In this document: positions 34,332-46,200 of the stretch, piece by piece | Layout: the number at the start of each line of letters is the position of its first letter | How positions within the stretch are numbered: position 1 is the first letter of the stretch | Origin: Branchiostoma floridae | Lineage: Eukaryota > Chordata > Leptocardii > Amphioxiformes > Branchiostomatidae | Assembly: GCF_000003815.2 (NCBI RefSeq) | Contig: NC_049984.1 | Span: 18,522,573 to 18,586,572 of the forward strand | Direction of reading: 5' to 3' | Length of the DNA: 64,000 nucleotides | Position numbers and translations under genes: made by a program | Notes under the pieces: generated by a model | What the model was told of the DNA's origin: nothing | Databases searched by the model: none | What the model saw: only the letters and a program-made list of their open reading frames with translations

Positions 34332-34929
34332 TAGTATAGGGCGTGTTGTACCCAAAACTATGTTCCATACATAATGGCCCTTTCTTTGCAAACGCGCCCG
34401 GGCAGAGCCTAGCTAGTCCTACTGTACAAGAACAAATTCTTCATCTCTTGTACTTCCATTGGGAGGTTGGCGGCTTTGCGCCAGAAGATGTGGTACCAAA
34501 AATCTAGCCGATCAAACGGCTCCCCCTGGCGCCCATGATTATATTGCACCGTTTCGTAATCCACACACCTGACAGCAGTTTGAAATTATCAATAGATAAA
34601 CAAACAAAACACTGTTGCATATCTTTAAAGTATTATTATTCTAAAACCTTCAAAATGCCGTTCTCTGTTACCATGTACAATATTTTCCATGTTTCTACCT
34701 CGACCTCCTACCCCAAAAGTTTAGTCCTTCTCAGTTTCCCAGAAAATTGGTCTGCCTCTTGCAGAAAAACAAAATGCCATCTTTAGCTCGCACGTCCTAC
34801 CGCGTCATCCCTCCAAATATGGGCAAAGATATCCTCACTTCTTCAGACTTATCATGGAATAATAGTCCATATTCAATCACCTTGACATTGGCTGCTGTAC
34901 TGTTTGCCTGTTGTCTGTACAGTATAGTC
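34332..34929 (+). repeat. Duplicated upstream block of lectin B
   Basis: Copy of 28555-29164 with few differences. Here the upstream frame reads openly into the lectin start (no stop between 34747 and 34930). In the A copy a TGA interrupts the same frame, so the conserved ATG at 34930 is the likelier start. Confidence 0.8.
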
Positions 34930-37900
34930 ATGTACGAGCAAGCAGAGCCGGTCCGGTCCCCTTTCTCGCGCCCTGATAGCGGCCAAACCATCGGGCCGCC
35001 GCCGCCCCAGGCCCCTCCTGTCCATCAGGGCGGTTCCCGCGGGCGTGTCCGTCATGGCAACGGCTCTTCTGACAAGTGGGAAGGAGACCAAGAAAAGTCT
35101 TCAGACACGTACGAAGAAGCCGAGGCAGTGAAACGTTATGACACGTACACGTCTGCAGGTGGCCGTGACGGTTTTGTAACTTGCCTTAGGAATACATGTA
35201 CTAGGGGTGGGTACACGGTACAAAACCGTTTTTTTTCCTTATTGGACCGGTCCAGAAAAACTGGACCTAAAAGAAATCGATGGACCGGATGTTGGACCTA
35301 TTGAAAATGAGCAGATTATATGATAAGGCATTCACACGTTTCGGGGCTTACAAGTCGAGGAAAATAACAAGAGCGAAGTAGAGTAGAGTCTATAGTCATT
35401 TCTACCAAGTTTTACAGTCAATCGTGCAGAGGTAGTTAACCTTTTAGGATTCTAAAACGCCAGTGGGAGTCGAATACTCCACAAAACAGATTTCTTTGTT
35501 GCGAAATGGATCGTCCATTTGAGGTTCGTCCATTCACAAGTCCTGAAATACTGAAATCAGGTCCAGGTTCAGGTCCAAACCTGGACCTGATCCTCTGGAC
35601 TTGAACCGGACCTAGACCTGAATTTTCTGTACCGGTACCCACCCCTAACATGTACCTTGGCATTTTTTCATTCGCCAAGAAGGTTATATTTTGGGTAGCG
35701 TTTGTGTGTATATGTGTGTGTTTGTTTGTAGAAGATCACCATAACTCGAGAATGCCCGGATGGATTATATTGATATTTGGTATGTGGGTAGGTCTTGATG
35801 AGACCTGGGAACGATGAGATTTTGGGCCCCCTAGCGGACTGTTACGGTACTGCAGCTGAACTTTATGGTTTGATATCTCGAGTTCTGGACTTGCTGCGGC
35901 TATGAATTTGATGCTGAGAGCTAGTGGTATAGGTTTGGGCCCCCAAGCGGCTTGTTTTGTAACTGCAGGGCAGGTTTAGTATCAGACTTTAAAAGGGTTG
36001 ACGGATTGTTATAATTTTTTGTATGTGGATAGCTTATGTAATGCTTCATATAATTACATATTTATTATGCAAATCGCAAGCTAATTTGCATAATTAATTG
36101 GGAAATTGTCTTAACACGCTCAGTTCCATTATAGGACCATTGCAACAAGTGACATTTGTAACTGAGAAAGAGAAGAATATTGATAGATATATATTATGCT
36201 AAAAAAGACCCAATTTGTATGATTAATGTTCAACGATGTTCACTTGTACATAACTTCCAAATGCTACAAGTAAGAAGTTCTTGTCATTTACCACTCTGAC
36301 ATTTTCTCATTAATTATAATTATGCATCGTTAAACATTGATTATACAAATGAAGTCCTCATTTGCATAAATTATAAGAAAATCTTTCTTAACATAGATTG
36401 TGTGCGTCTGTTGTTTGGTGGAGAAAATGATCAAGTAATGTGATTTATGCAAATGAGAGCCTTATTTGCATAATTAATGACAAACACAAATAATACAGCA
36501 GTTGTAAAAGATAGAATCATTTGGCGAAGGTATGGAGTCGTGGAACTCTAGTTTTTTTCCTATTTTGCTCTTGGACAGACGAGGACAATGTGGCACTGCA
36601 CTCAAGTTTTGTAACTTATATTAACAGTGCTACATACACGATAGTCTTTTACCTCCCTGACCGAAGTTAGATATACCCATTCATACACCTGGGTGTAGTG
36701 AGGAAGGTCGTGTGAAGTGCCTTTCCCAAGGGCACAAAGTCGGGGGCACGGCGGGGATCGAACTCAGAACCTCTAGTTTCCGAGCCGAACGCTCTACCAG
36801 TTACGCCACGCCCGACGCTACCTTAGCATTTGGACAATAAGAAGACACAATATCATGTAGAAATGGCGAATAATCACTATCTTCTCATTACTTATCTTAC
36901 CATTGTAAATAAAACTGTGACAAATATGTATTTTTCATAGACCGCACATACCCGGATGGAGCAAGCGGCCGCCGTGCTCGCTGTAGCTTCATCCACTCTC
37001 ACCGTAGCTACTTGGCCGCTGGCATTGCCGTGCTGTTAAGTCTGGTTGCCGTAGGATTGGCCCCTCTCACTGTCATGAACAAGGAGGTAAATATACTCTT
37101 GTACCACAAAGATATTTTCAAACATATTTGCTGTGTCTGTTGTTCTGTTTAGAAATTACCAACAAGGAACATGCTGGTGTTATTCCTTAAATTTTCTAGC
37201 TTATTTATGATGCTCTGACTTATGCTCTGACTTTCGTCTTTAGGAAATAAGTCAACTGTCAGCTACTGTTAAAGCCTTGAAGCGCGACCAAGACGACATG
37301 CGCCAGCTGTCCGCTACTGTTGACGCCTTGAAGCGCGACCGAGACGACATGTCCACTACCTTGAAGCGCAACCAAGACGACATGTCCGCCACCATTGACA
37401 CCTTAAAACGCAGTCAAGACAACATGTCCGCCACCATTGACGCCTTAAAGCGCAGTCAAGACAACATGTCCACCACTGTTGACGGCTTGAAGCGCGACCG
37501 AGACGACATGTCCGCCACTGTTGACGCCTTGAAGCGCAACCAAGACGACATGTGCCAACTGTCCGCTACTGTTGACGCCTTGAAGCGCGACCGAGACGAG
37601 ATTTCCACCACTGCTGTCGCCTTGAAGCGCGACCGAGAGAGCATGTCCCCCACTGTTGACGCCTTGAAGCGAGATCTGGACAAGGAGCGAAGCCGAACCG
37701 CTGCTTTGGAGCGAGGTCTTCACGAGATGAGTAAGATGCTGCGTTAGTTGCAATGTGTGCTATTTGTGATGATCTATTTGCCAACATCATAAGAATGGAA
37801 GGGCAAAATTTGGGGAACTATCATTATTCCATTGCACAATATTATCATTATTCCTTCATCAATAGTACATATAGCTGCAGAATGATTTGCATCAATAAAT

Positions 37901-38614
37901 AGAGTCCGTATTCACAACCACAGTCATGTCCTCACCAAAGTTTCAATGAGGGTTTCTTAACATTGTGTTATTTTTTAACAGAGTAGAAATCTATATTGAT
38001 GCCACTAATAATCAATAATGGTACATATGTGACATGTTTCACAAGAAACGGTAATGTTACATGTGTATGGAATGCTGTCCTTGTATGTTAAGACTAACTG
38101 TAGTGTAATGATTTGTTTTGGTCCGGGAATTCTAGAACATTTTCAATATCACCAAAGTCTGTTGTTGACTCAATTTTTTCCAGTTCCTTGTCCTAAAGGT
38201 TACGCAGTGTTCCGTGGAATCTGCTACAAGGCCTTCGACACACACAAGACCTTCGGCGATGCAGCCGCGGCCTGTGGTGAAGACGGCGGCACCCTCGCCA
38301 TACCCCGAGACGCTGAGACCAACGCCTTCCTGATCTCCTTGTACAAGTCCGTGAGCAGCAATCATGACTACTGGTTCGGCCTGCAAGATCAGCATGAAGA
38401 GGGAAGCTTTGAGTGGGTGGATGGTTCTGCACTTGGGACCTACAACTCCTGGGCTCCGGGACAACCGGACAACTATGAGGACAACCAAGATTGCGTTCGT
38501 TACGACGCATACTGGGTGTGGAAAGACAAGTGGAACGACTCTCGATGCGAACAGCAGATTTACTTCATATGCCAGACTGTTCCAGGTACTGCCTTTGGCG
38601 GTACCATATTCTGA
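34930..38614 (+). CDS. Type II transmembrane C-type lectin B
   Basis: Four exons, 34930-35158, 36941-37086, 37244-37730 and 38184-38614, give 430 residues with no internal stop. The order is cytosolic tail (MYEQAEPVRSPFSRPDSG), transmembrane helix, coiled-coil neck of about ten 14- or 17-residue repeats (one shortened to 11), and a C-type lectin domain. The lectin domain has CPKGYAVF at its start, WVDGSALG, QPDNYEDNQDC, KWND and the closing FICQ. QPD with WND fits a calcium-dependent, galactose-type binder in this family; ligand unknown. The last exon can end at TGA 38612-38614, or splice at 38585 as in gene A, though no matching terminal exon is seen. Intron 1 is 1.8 kb against 161 bp in gene A, enlarged by three insertions. 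A surface pattern-recognition role is inference. Confidence 0.88.
35202..35647 (-). mobile_element. hAT-like MITE, copy 2
   Basis: TAGGGGTGGGTAC at the left and GTACCCACCCCTA at the right, flanked by a perfect 8-bp target duplication ACATGTAC (35194-35201 and 35648-35655). 446 bp, in lectin B intron 1, opposite in orientation to copies 1, 3 and 4. The matching site in lectin A intron 1 (ATACATGTTT) is empty. Confidence 0.9.
35668..36550. repeat. Modular interspersed repeat
   Basis: Starts near CATTCGCCAAGAAGG and ends near GGCGAAGGTATGG..AACTCTAGTTT. It contains two diverged modules with a TATCTCGAG or CTCGAGAA step, a GGTATGTGGGTAGG step and TTTGGGCCCCC(T/A)AGCGG, then an AT-rich part with several ATTTGCATAATTAAT-type motifs in both orientations. 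It resembles the array at 32369-32965. Class unknown. Confidence 0.5.
36645..36819 (-). mobile_element. tRNA-derived SINE
   Basis: Read on the minus strand it opens with a tRNA-like head: an A-box-like TGGCGTAACTGGTAGAGC and a B-box-like GAGTTCGATCC, bases normally recognised by TFIIIC for pol III. The body follows, with CCCTTGGGAAAGGCAC and CCAGGTGTATGAATGGGTA. It lies in lectin B intron 1. The 3' end is uncertain. Confidence 0.75.
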
Positions 38615-38757
38615 CACCCTTCTGTCTAGTAAACATGACACTGTTGATATCATACAACCTTTCTCCATAAAAAAAATTCGCCCTGTCAAATGTACATATA
38701 TCTAAGTCATGGTCCCCGCTATCCCTATCTTCAGTTTGCTCGCCCTCGGTTCGGCAC

Positions 38758-39185
38758 TAGGGGTGGGTACCGGTACAGAAAATTCAGGTCCGCTTTAGGT
38801 CCACAGGATCAGGTCCAGGTTTGGACCTGAACCTGATTCAGTATGTGAGAACTCGTGAATGGACGATACTCAAAACAATGGTCCATTTCACTACAAAGAA
38901 ATCTGTTTTGTGTAGTATTCGACTCCCACTGGCGTTTAAGAATCCTACAAGATTAACTGCCAAAGAACTATTGACTGTAAAAATTGGTAGAAATGACTAA
39001 AGACTCTACTTCACTCGTTATTTTCTCGACCCGTAAGACCCAAAACGTTTCAATGCCTGATCATATAATCTGTCCAATCTGTCCAACATCCGGTCAACCA
39101 ATTTTTTTCAGGTCCGTTTTTTCTGGACTGGTCCAATGAGAAAAACCGGTTTTGTACCGGTACACCGTACCGGTACGCACCCCTA
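38758..39185 (+). mobile_element. hAT-like MITE, copy 3
   Basis: TAGGGGTGGGTACCGGTAC at the left and GTACCGGTACGCACCCCTA at the right, with near-identical 8-bp flanks TTCGGCAC (38750-38757) and TTTGGCAC (39186-39193). 428 bp, just downstream of lectin B. Confidence 0.9.
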
Positions 39186-39501
39186 TTTGGCACCTGTAGC
39201 TTGAACTACAGCTTATTCTCTCAAGGCTGACGCAACAGCCCAGCATGTAGCTGCGGGTGCCGGTCCGTATCAGTCGTCCATTACTTACTCTACTGCCCAA
39301 ACTACACCAACAAACGGTCAATGACGTGCTTTCAATTACTTTATGTCATATATCATTTAAGTCATACACATCATTTCAGTTCACCTGTTTTAAGTTGCGT
39401 CCATATTCTCTTGCGATATTGTCTGTACATGTACATAGGTGAATCAATATGTGTGGAGAGAAAAGGATTCCACACAAAGTACACATACAAATTTTACTCT
39501 C

Positions 39502-39507
39502 TTTATT
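39502..39507 (-). terminator. Candidate poly(A) signal, LDHD
   Basis: TTTATT on the plus strand reads AATAAA on the minus strand, about 770 bp beyond the LDHD stop. Nothing between shows coding sequence, so 39490-40271 is the probable LDHD 3'UTR. Confidence 0.4.
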
Positions 39508-40271
39508 TACATATTATTAGGTTATTGAATGAATTCTTATTTCAAAGTATTGAAAAAAAAAGGTACAAACAAAACAGAATGTAGGAGAAAAAAGTTCAAA
39601 ATGTCCACTAAAGGTACAGAATCTGATGTACCAATATATGGTAGGTCTCATTACCAACACTATTCAAGCTCTGATTTGAACTCCAATACCATGTACAGTT
39701 TAAAATGCCTTTAAAGGCACATTGATACTCAATTATAACATACAAATGCAGCAATAAATATAGCACATCTAATTACACATATCATCAATTCATTATTATT
39801 TCTGCAATCTTAGCACGACTGATGCCTTAAAATGATATTGCACTCTGCCATTGTGTTTCTAATTCAAGCACATTACCTTAAAAGATATGTCCAATGCACT
39901 ACCTCACCATCAGCGGTTGAAACCAAAGCATAACAAAAGTATTCAATAAAACAGTGTGGGTAAAATGCTCTACAGAGAGCTTATTTCAGATACAAATTGA
40001 CAGGTTATTTTACACCCATTTTTGTAAGTTTTTTCAAGCATAGCCAGACATTACTGCAAAAATGATGCTGAAGCATGCAGCTGTTACACATACTGCTTAA
40101 GGCCACACCTGGAAGTACTGTACAAGATACAAACAAATCTGGGTAAAATCTGAAATTAAAGTATTCACTTGTGTAAAACTATGTGACTTCCCTTGTTTTC
40201 ATGGTTGTTTTCTAGTTCAGCACTTTCCAAATTTGACCACCCACAAATCACTTAACTGGCTATGTGTTTTG

Positions 40272-43200
40272 TTACACAGGGATGACTTTCTCTGGGTTCA
40301 TGATGTTTTTAGGGTCCAGCGCACGTTTCAGTGCTTTCATGACGCTGAATGTTCCCTCTCCCATCTCCTCCCGCAGTAGGTGGCGCTTCCCCAGTCCGAT
40401 TCCGTGCTCCCCGGTACACGTCCCTCCAACGGCTAGAGCTCGTCTGCAGAGAAACAACACTCTAAATCTTACCTGTAATGTTGCAAGTTGCTAGAAAGGT
40501 TCCTTGCAATTTTGAAAAACATTCTGCTAAGATAGCCTCCTTCATAGACTTTGAACGGGGCTTGGTTTTATTGGGGGTGGGTGTTTTTTTCCCTAGTTTC
40601 AAAATTGGATAAGATTCTCTAATGCCAGGAAAGGGAGTTTGCCCTGAAAAGTACTTTGCAGGGCGAACTGGCAAACTCCTTCCTCAGCAAACTCCCTTTT
40701 CCATTTGAGAACCTAAGCCAACTTTGAAACTAGCAAAGCACCCACCCACCCCCTGTTAGGCCCTAACATAAGAGCCAGCCCCACTCAAATTCTGCAAAGG
40801 TACCTACTGTTAAGAAGAGTCCTTCCCTGTGTGATGGATCAAACATATTTAATATTAGTTTGTTCTGATGCAGCTTGTACCTACTGTACAATACTAAAAT
40901 GTGTTACACCTTTAGGCAGATTACAAGCTGTGCAATACATATGAGCCAACAGATGGGTAGAGTCCGTAAGACTCAGACAGCCTACCTCGCCATGCGTTCA
41001 TGTAACACGTGCGCCTCCTCGATTTGAGCTGGGTCATTTGGATCAATGGTCAGGATACTGTGGAAGTTCCCGTCACCTACATGGCCAACTATTGGTCCTG
41101 TCATAGTGGGATAACAGAAATCAGTTTTGTTGTATTCCTAGCTAAACAAATTCCTCACCGTACAGTGGAGGAAAAGCACCTCTAGACTAGAATGCATTGA
41201 ACATACATAGAATTCCTATTAATAAAGCAAAAGGAACACTTCTAATGCAAATGATCACCTATGAGGGATGACTTGCTGATGTCCTCTTTAGTTTCAACGA
41301 TGACCTCCGGTAGTCTAGAGATTGGAACACAGACATCCGTGGCACAGCCCTGGAGATGTATAGTTCACATCATCACACTTACAGCCTGAGAACTTTGACT
41401 TTATTTGAATTGTGACAGGGACAATACAATGAGAAAATGATCTTGTATGTGTTTGTGGTCATTCCTACTACCACTTGGTACACACATACTATTGCAGTGC
41501 TTGAAATACTTCTTTCAGCCAAAAGTCAAAAGGTAGATTGCCGCATCAACAAGTTATTACTTTCTTCAAATCAGCTACTTATCCATTATCTTTTCTTCCA
41601 GTAACTACTTATGTTGAAGAAATAAATATAAAAGCTTATTTGCACATTTGTGGGGGGAAAAGCGGTGTTCTATTTATAACTGCAAAATTTTAGGTTCTGC
41701 ACTGCACTACACGGTTTTGAATTAAGTTGCGCCAAGCAAAATGTGGTTTTGTTTGCAAGTGGTATTTCAAGCACTATATTCAAAACATAAAAACCCTTGA
41801 GACTGACCTTTGACCCAGGCTTGAGCGCCAGCGCAGCATACCAGGCGTTGTGTCGTGCCGACCACAGCTTCTTTTTGTCAGCAGGGTCTGATGCCATCTG
41901 GAAGTCTGACCCCTCATTCATCTGTGCAATCTCAGCTGGGAAAAACAAAAATATTCATTCTATATCCAAGTCCCTGTTTTGAGGAGAGTCACACTTTTAA
42001 AGAATTAACCATACTACCTGTATAAAAAACATTAGGGATATGCTACAGTGTGAGTGGATCAAACCTATACACCTATCTCATGCGGTGGCCATGAGTTCAA
42101 TAAAGCAAACATAAGACTGTCCATCATAATTGGCAGTTAAACCAATGATAGCCTGCCAATAAGGAAAGTGAGCAATAAGAGAATGGCTGCATGTCTGTCA
42201 AATATTTGCATTAGTATGTTTTTTTTTGCATCTCTTAACGGACTGTGGGATCAGTCTATGCTACCCTAAATTGCTACATCTTTCCGTGCATAACGCTAGT
42301 TATAATATTTATTATTTGATCTTATATTGTGAAAATGTGTGTGGTTTGGGGAAAACTAAATGGGAGCTGATTTTAGAAATAAGTTTTGTCTGTTTGCTTC
42401 ATTGACCTAGTTTTTGATCTATGATGGCCGCCATGTGAGTAAGGTGTATTGGGCTTACCCAGCTTGTGCTTGTGAAAAAAAAAACTGTGTTTTACGAAAT
42501 AAATGTATGAGTCAGTTTTACCATTTGTGCCCCACAAACAAACAAAAGTGACCATCTTGACACTCACCCACAGCCTCTGCTTGGTCTGCCACATTCTTTT
42601 CTGAACCGTGGAACTCCAGGAACAGGGTGGGTGCCACGGGGTAGTCCAGCCCGCCAAACTTGTTACAGGCGTCCATCATCACATCATCTAGGAACTCTGA
42701 GGGGGAGGAAACATGATTTCATGATTTGAATCTCCAGAAATAGTTCCATCAACCTAGGTCATGGAGGAGCCACATCACAAACGAACAACTTTACAGAGAC
42801 TTGCTATTAGTAAGCATAACGACAGCCAACCTCAACCAAAGGATGTGTCTAGCAGGGCATGTGATTTGACATGAAGAAAGCAGTCCTGCTCTGGCAACCG
42901 GATGAGCCCCACAGGCGTGGTCGCCCTTCTTTGACACTTAGAAAATTATTCAAGGAGGATACAGGTCTTCAGGTTGACGAGCTCTGCTCTGTCATGGTGG
43001 ACAGAACTTTGTGAAAATTTTGGTATCACAGAGAATGAACTGAGCTGAGCTGAACTGAAGTAGATCAAAGGATTATTTAGGGTTTTATTGTACACAACCA
43101 CGAAAGAAGCAGTGGGGAGCATATATATTATCCAGCACCTTCTAATAACGAAAAGTAGTCCTTACAAGGCCAAGGAATGCAGCAGACAAACTTATAATGG

Positions 43201-46200
43201 CAAGTAAACAATTACAATGTGTACTTATGAACAGGATGAAGTGGAGAAAGTTGAAGAAAGACTGATTGCAGCTGCATGAGTGTCTAGACCACTGCAGCAG
43301 CAGAACACAGTTGACTACTACTATGTATTTATCCATCTTTCTGAACGTGAAAGGAACTGTGCACGTGACCTCACCTATTCTGGCGATGGGGATGCCGCTC
43401 TGCATAGTCATGACTGTCGTGTCCACGGCAGCTTGAACCGAGGGGAACGAGCACACAGCTGCCATGATCTGTGAAACAGGAGCCATGTACTCAGGTCAGA
43501 TTGAACCAATTGGTGAATAATTGGCAAATAGAAAAAAACAACATTCTTCTCTAGCCAAAAAATCATGTAATTTGACAATTAGGGGTGGGTACAGGTACAG
43601 AAAATTCAGGTTCAGGTCCGGTTCAGATCCAGAGAATCAGGTCCAGGTCTGGAGCTGAACCTGAACCTAATTCAGTATGTGATAACTTGTGAATACTCAG
43701 AACAATGGTCCATTCTGCTACAAAGAAATCTGTATGGTGGAGTATTTGAGTCCCACTGGAGTTTTAAAATCCGGCAAGGCTAACTGCCACTATACGATTC
43801 AACTGCAAAACTTGGTAGAAATGACAATAAACTCTTCTTCGCTCTTGTTATTTTCTTCAACCTGTCATCCCCAAAAGAGTAAATTTGTCATCATTTCACC
43901 TCTTCATTTTCTAATAGGACCAACATCCCGTCTACCACATTTTTACTAAGTCCAATAAGAAAAGACGGTTTTGTACTGGTACATTGTACGATGTACACCC
44001 ATATCGACAACACAAGTGAAGACTTTCTGACACCCACAGTTTCTGGTATTCCAAATAGTCTGAGCGTCGCCTTGGTGATGATACCCAGCGTGCCCTCTGA
44101 CCCCACATAGATGTTCGTCAGGTTGTAGCCTGCTGCAGTTTTCCTGCGGATGTACAAAGACATGAGCAGCCATTTCTTATTGAACCATACGAGAAGAGGT
44201 AAAGATCAGACAAAGGATGACAAAGATACAGATTATACAATGGCTGTCCTAAATAGTCCTGTCTCAGTAGCATGGACTTCTTCTGATATAGGATATGTTT
44301 TGCAGCCAAGTCCTGTAGTGCTACAGTGAGATTTGGAAGTCGAATAAAATTTTTACCTTCTTTTACCTGGTAAAGTATAGAGAGCTCATCATATTTCTGT
44401 AACCTAAAGTTTATCATTTCCAAAAGACCAGTACAGTAGAAGTCAGTTAATTGCACAACGGATTAACGCACACTTCTGTTAACTGCACAGAATCCCAAAA
44501 TCCCAAACCGATGCGGTCCAGCTAGATAACTTCGCATTATTCACTGTCAAATAGGCCATGCAATTAAGCGTCTTCTACATTAGAACTTTGAATATCACAT
44601 TAAAGTACAAATGGCGCCTTACTTTGTCCTCCTGTCCTTCCCGGCAGTGTTGATGATCGTTCCGTCTGGCAGCACGACCTCCAGGTTTATCACGTTCTCC
44701 CGCATCGTCCCGTACCGCACGGCGTTGGTGCCGGAGGCGCTGGTCGCCGCCATGCCACACAGCGAAGCATCTGCACCCGGATCTGTATCATTAGGAAAAC
44801 TTAACTGTGTCAGGCCACAGCTATTGAACTTTTTGGTTCTTGAATTTAAAAGTATAATGCTTAATAATGCAAATCAGAATGAAATTCTGAGGAAGATTTT
44901 TTTTCTGGGAGTAAATATAGTCTGTTCTCATCTCATGTACTTACTACATTTTTTCTTCAATGTGCCTAGAGTTGCCTCTATCAGGCTCCGCAGATCGGTG
45001 GTCTAATTGTAGAAATTGGACAAATAGAGTCTATAGTACACTAGGGGAGTTGGCCAGCCAGACGATAATGGACAGAGGACAATGGATAAGTGAGTGAGTG
45101 AGTGGACGGCCGACTACCCTATAGCATACTATTGACTCTATCCAATTTCTACAATTAGACCATCGATCCTCAGAGCCAGACCCTACTTCTAACCCACCTA
45201 CCTACAGGGAACCACAGGCCCGTGTCACGTAGGTAGGAGTTGAGTGCGTTCCTCGTCACTCCAGGCTGTACGCTCACATCAAAGTCTTCAGGATGGAGAT
45301 CTAAGACCTGATCCATCCTGGTCAGGTCAAGACACACACCGCCCTGTACAGGACAAGGGGAATCTTTTAGACATCTTATACTTACGCCACCTGATTACCC
45401 CTGTACTGCTTAAATACAACGTTGTGGAGGCTTTGGTGCAATGCTCATGGAATGTTAAGATACTGAAAATACAAAATCTTCATAATGTAACAACATATTG
45501 CAGCAACAGTTATCACTTCATGAGCATAGAGCTAAGCAGTAAAAAATAACAGTTATTACTTATTACAACTGTGAACAAATCATATACTACTCTTTGTCAG
45601 TGATTAGTGATGGACCTTTACCTAACTACTGCTGACACTTCACTGTCACTGCTTGTCTCCCTCTCTCTTTTCATGTAGCTCTTGATAGATGATACACACA
45701 CACAGACACACATATATGGACAGAGATGCAGATAGATACATTCATGTAGATAGACAGATGGATTAATAGAGGTGAGTGTGAATGAAGACTTGAAATGTCC
45801 TCCATATTTCTATATTTCTATCAACCATGATTTTCAGTCCTACCAATAACTTATTGAATAAAATTAAAATACACCAAGGCCACACTGATCTATTTTGTCG
45901 GTTCTCTGCCTTTCAAAGTGAAACGAAAGAGAACAAATTTTAACAGAGGCCAGGAAGAAAAACTTTAACTATATTCACCAAGGTAACGTAACAGACCTGC
46001 TACCTTCAAATTATATGCAGTGCTTCTAGCCAGCCTAGATTTTGAATTTAGAAATCCTGTTGAGCGCTGAAGGCGCAACGATCCTAGAGGGGTCCGGGGG
46101 CATGCTCCCCCTGGAAAATTTTGAAATCCAGACCCTCCTGCCATTTCCTGCATTTGAAGGGGCAAATTTTTCTTGGATCAATGGTATCTGTTGAAATATT

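Noticed and set aside
36748-36819. Functional tRNA gene on the minus strand
   Set aside because: A- and B-box-like bases are present, but the acceptor stem does not close and SINE body sequence continues past the T arm.
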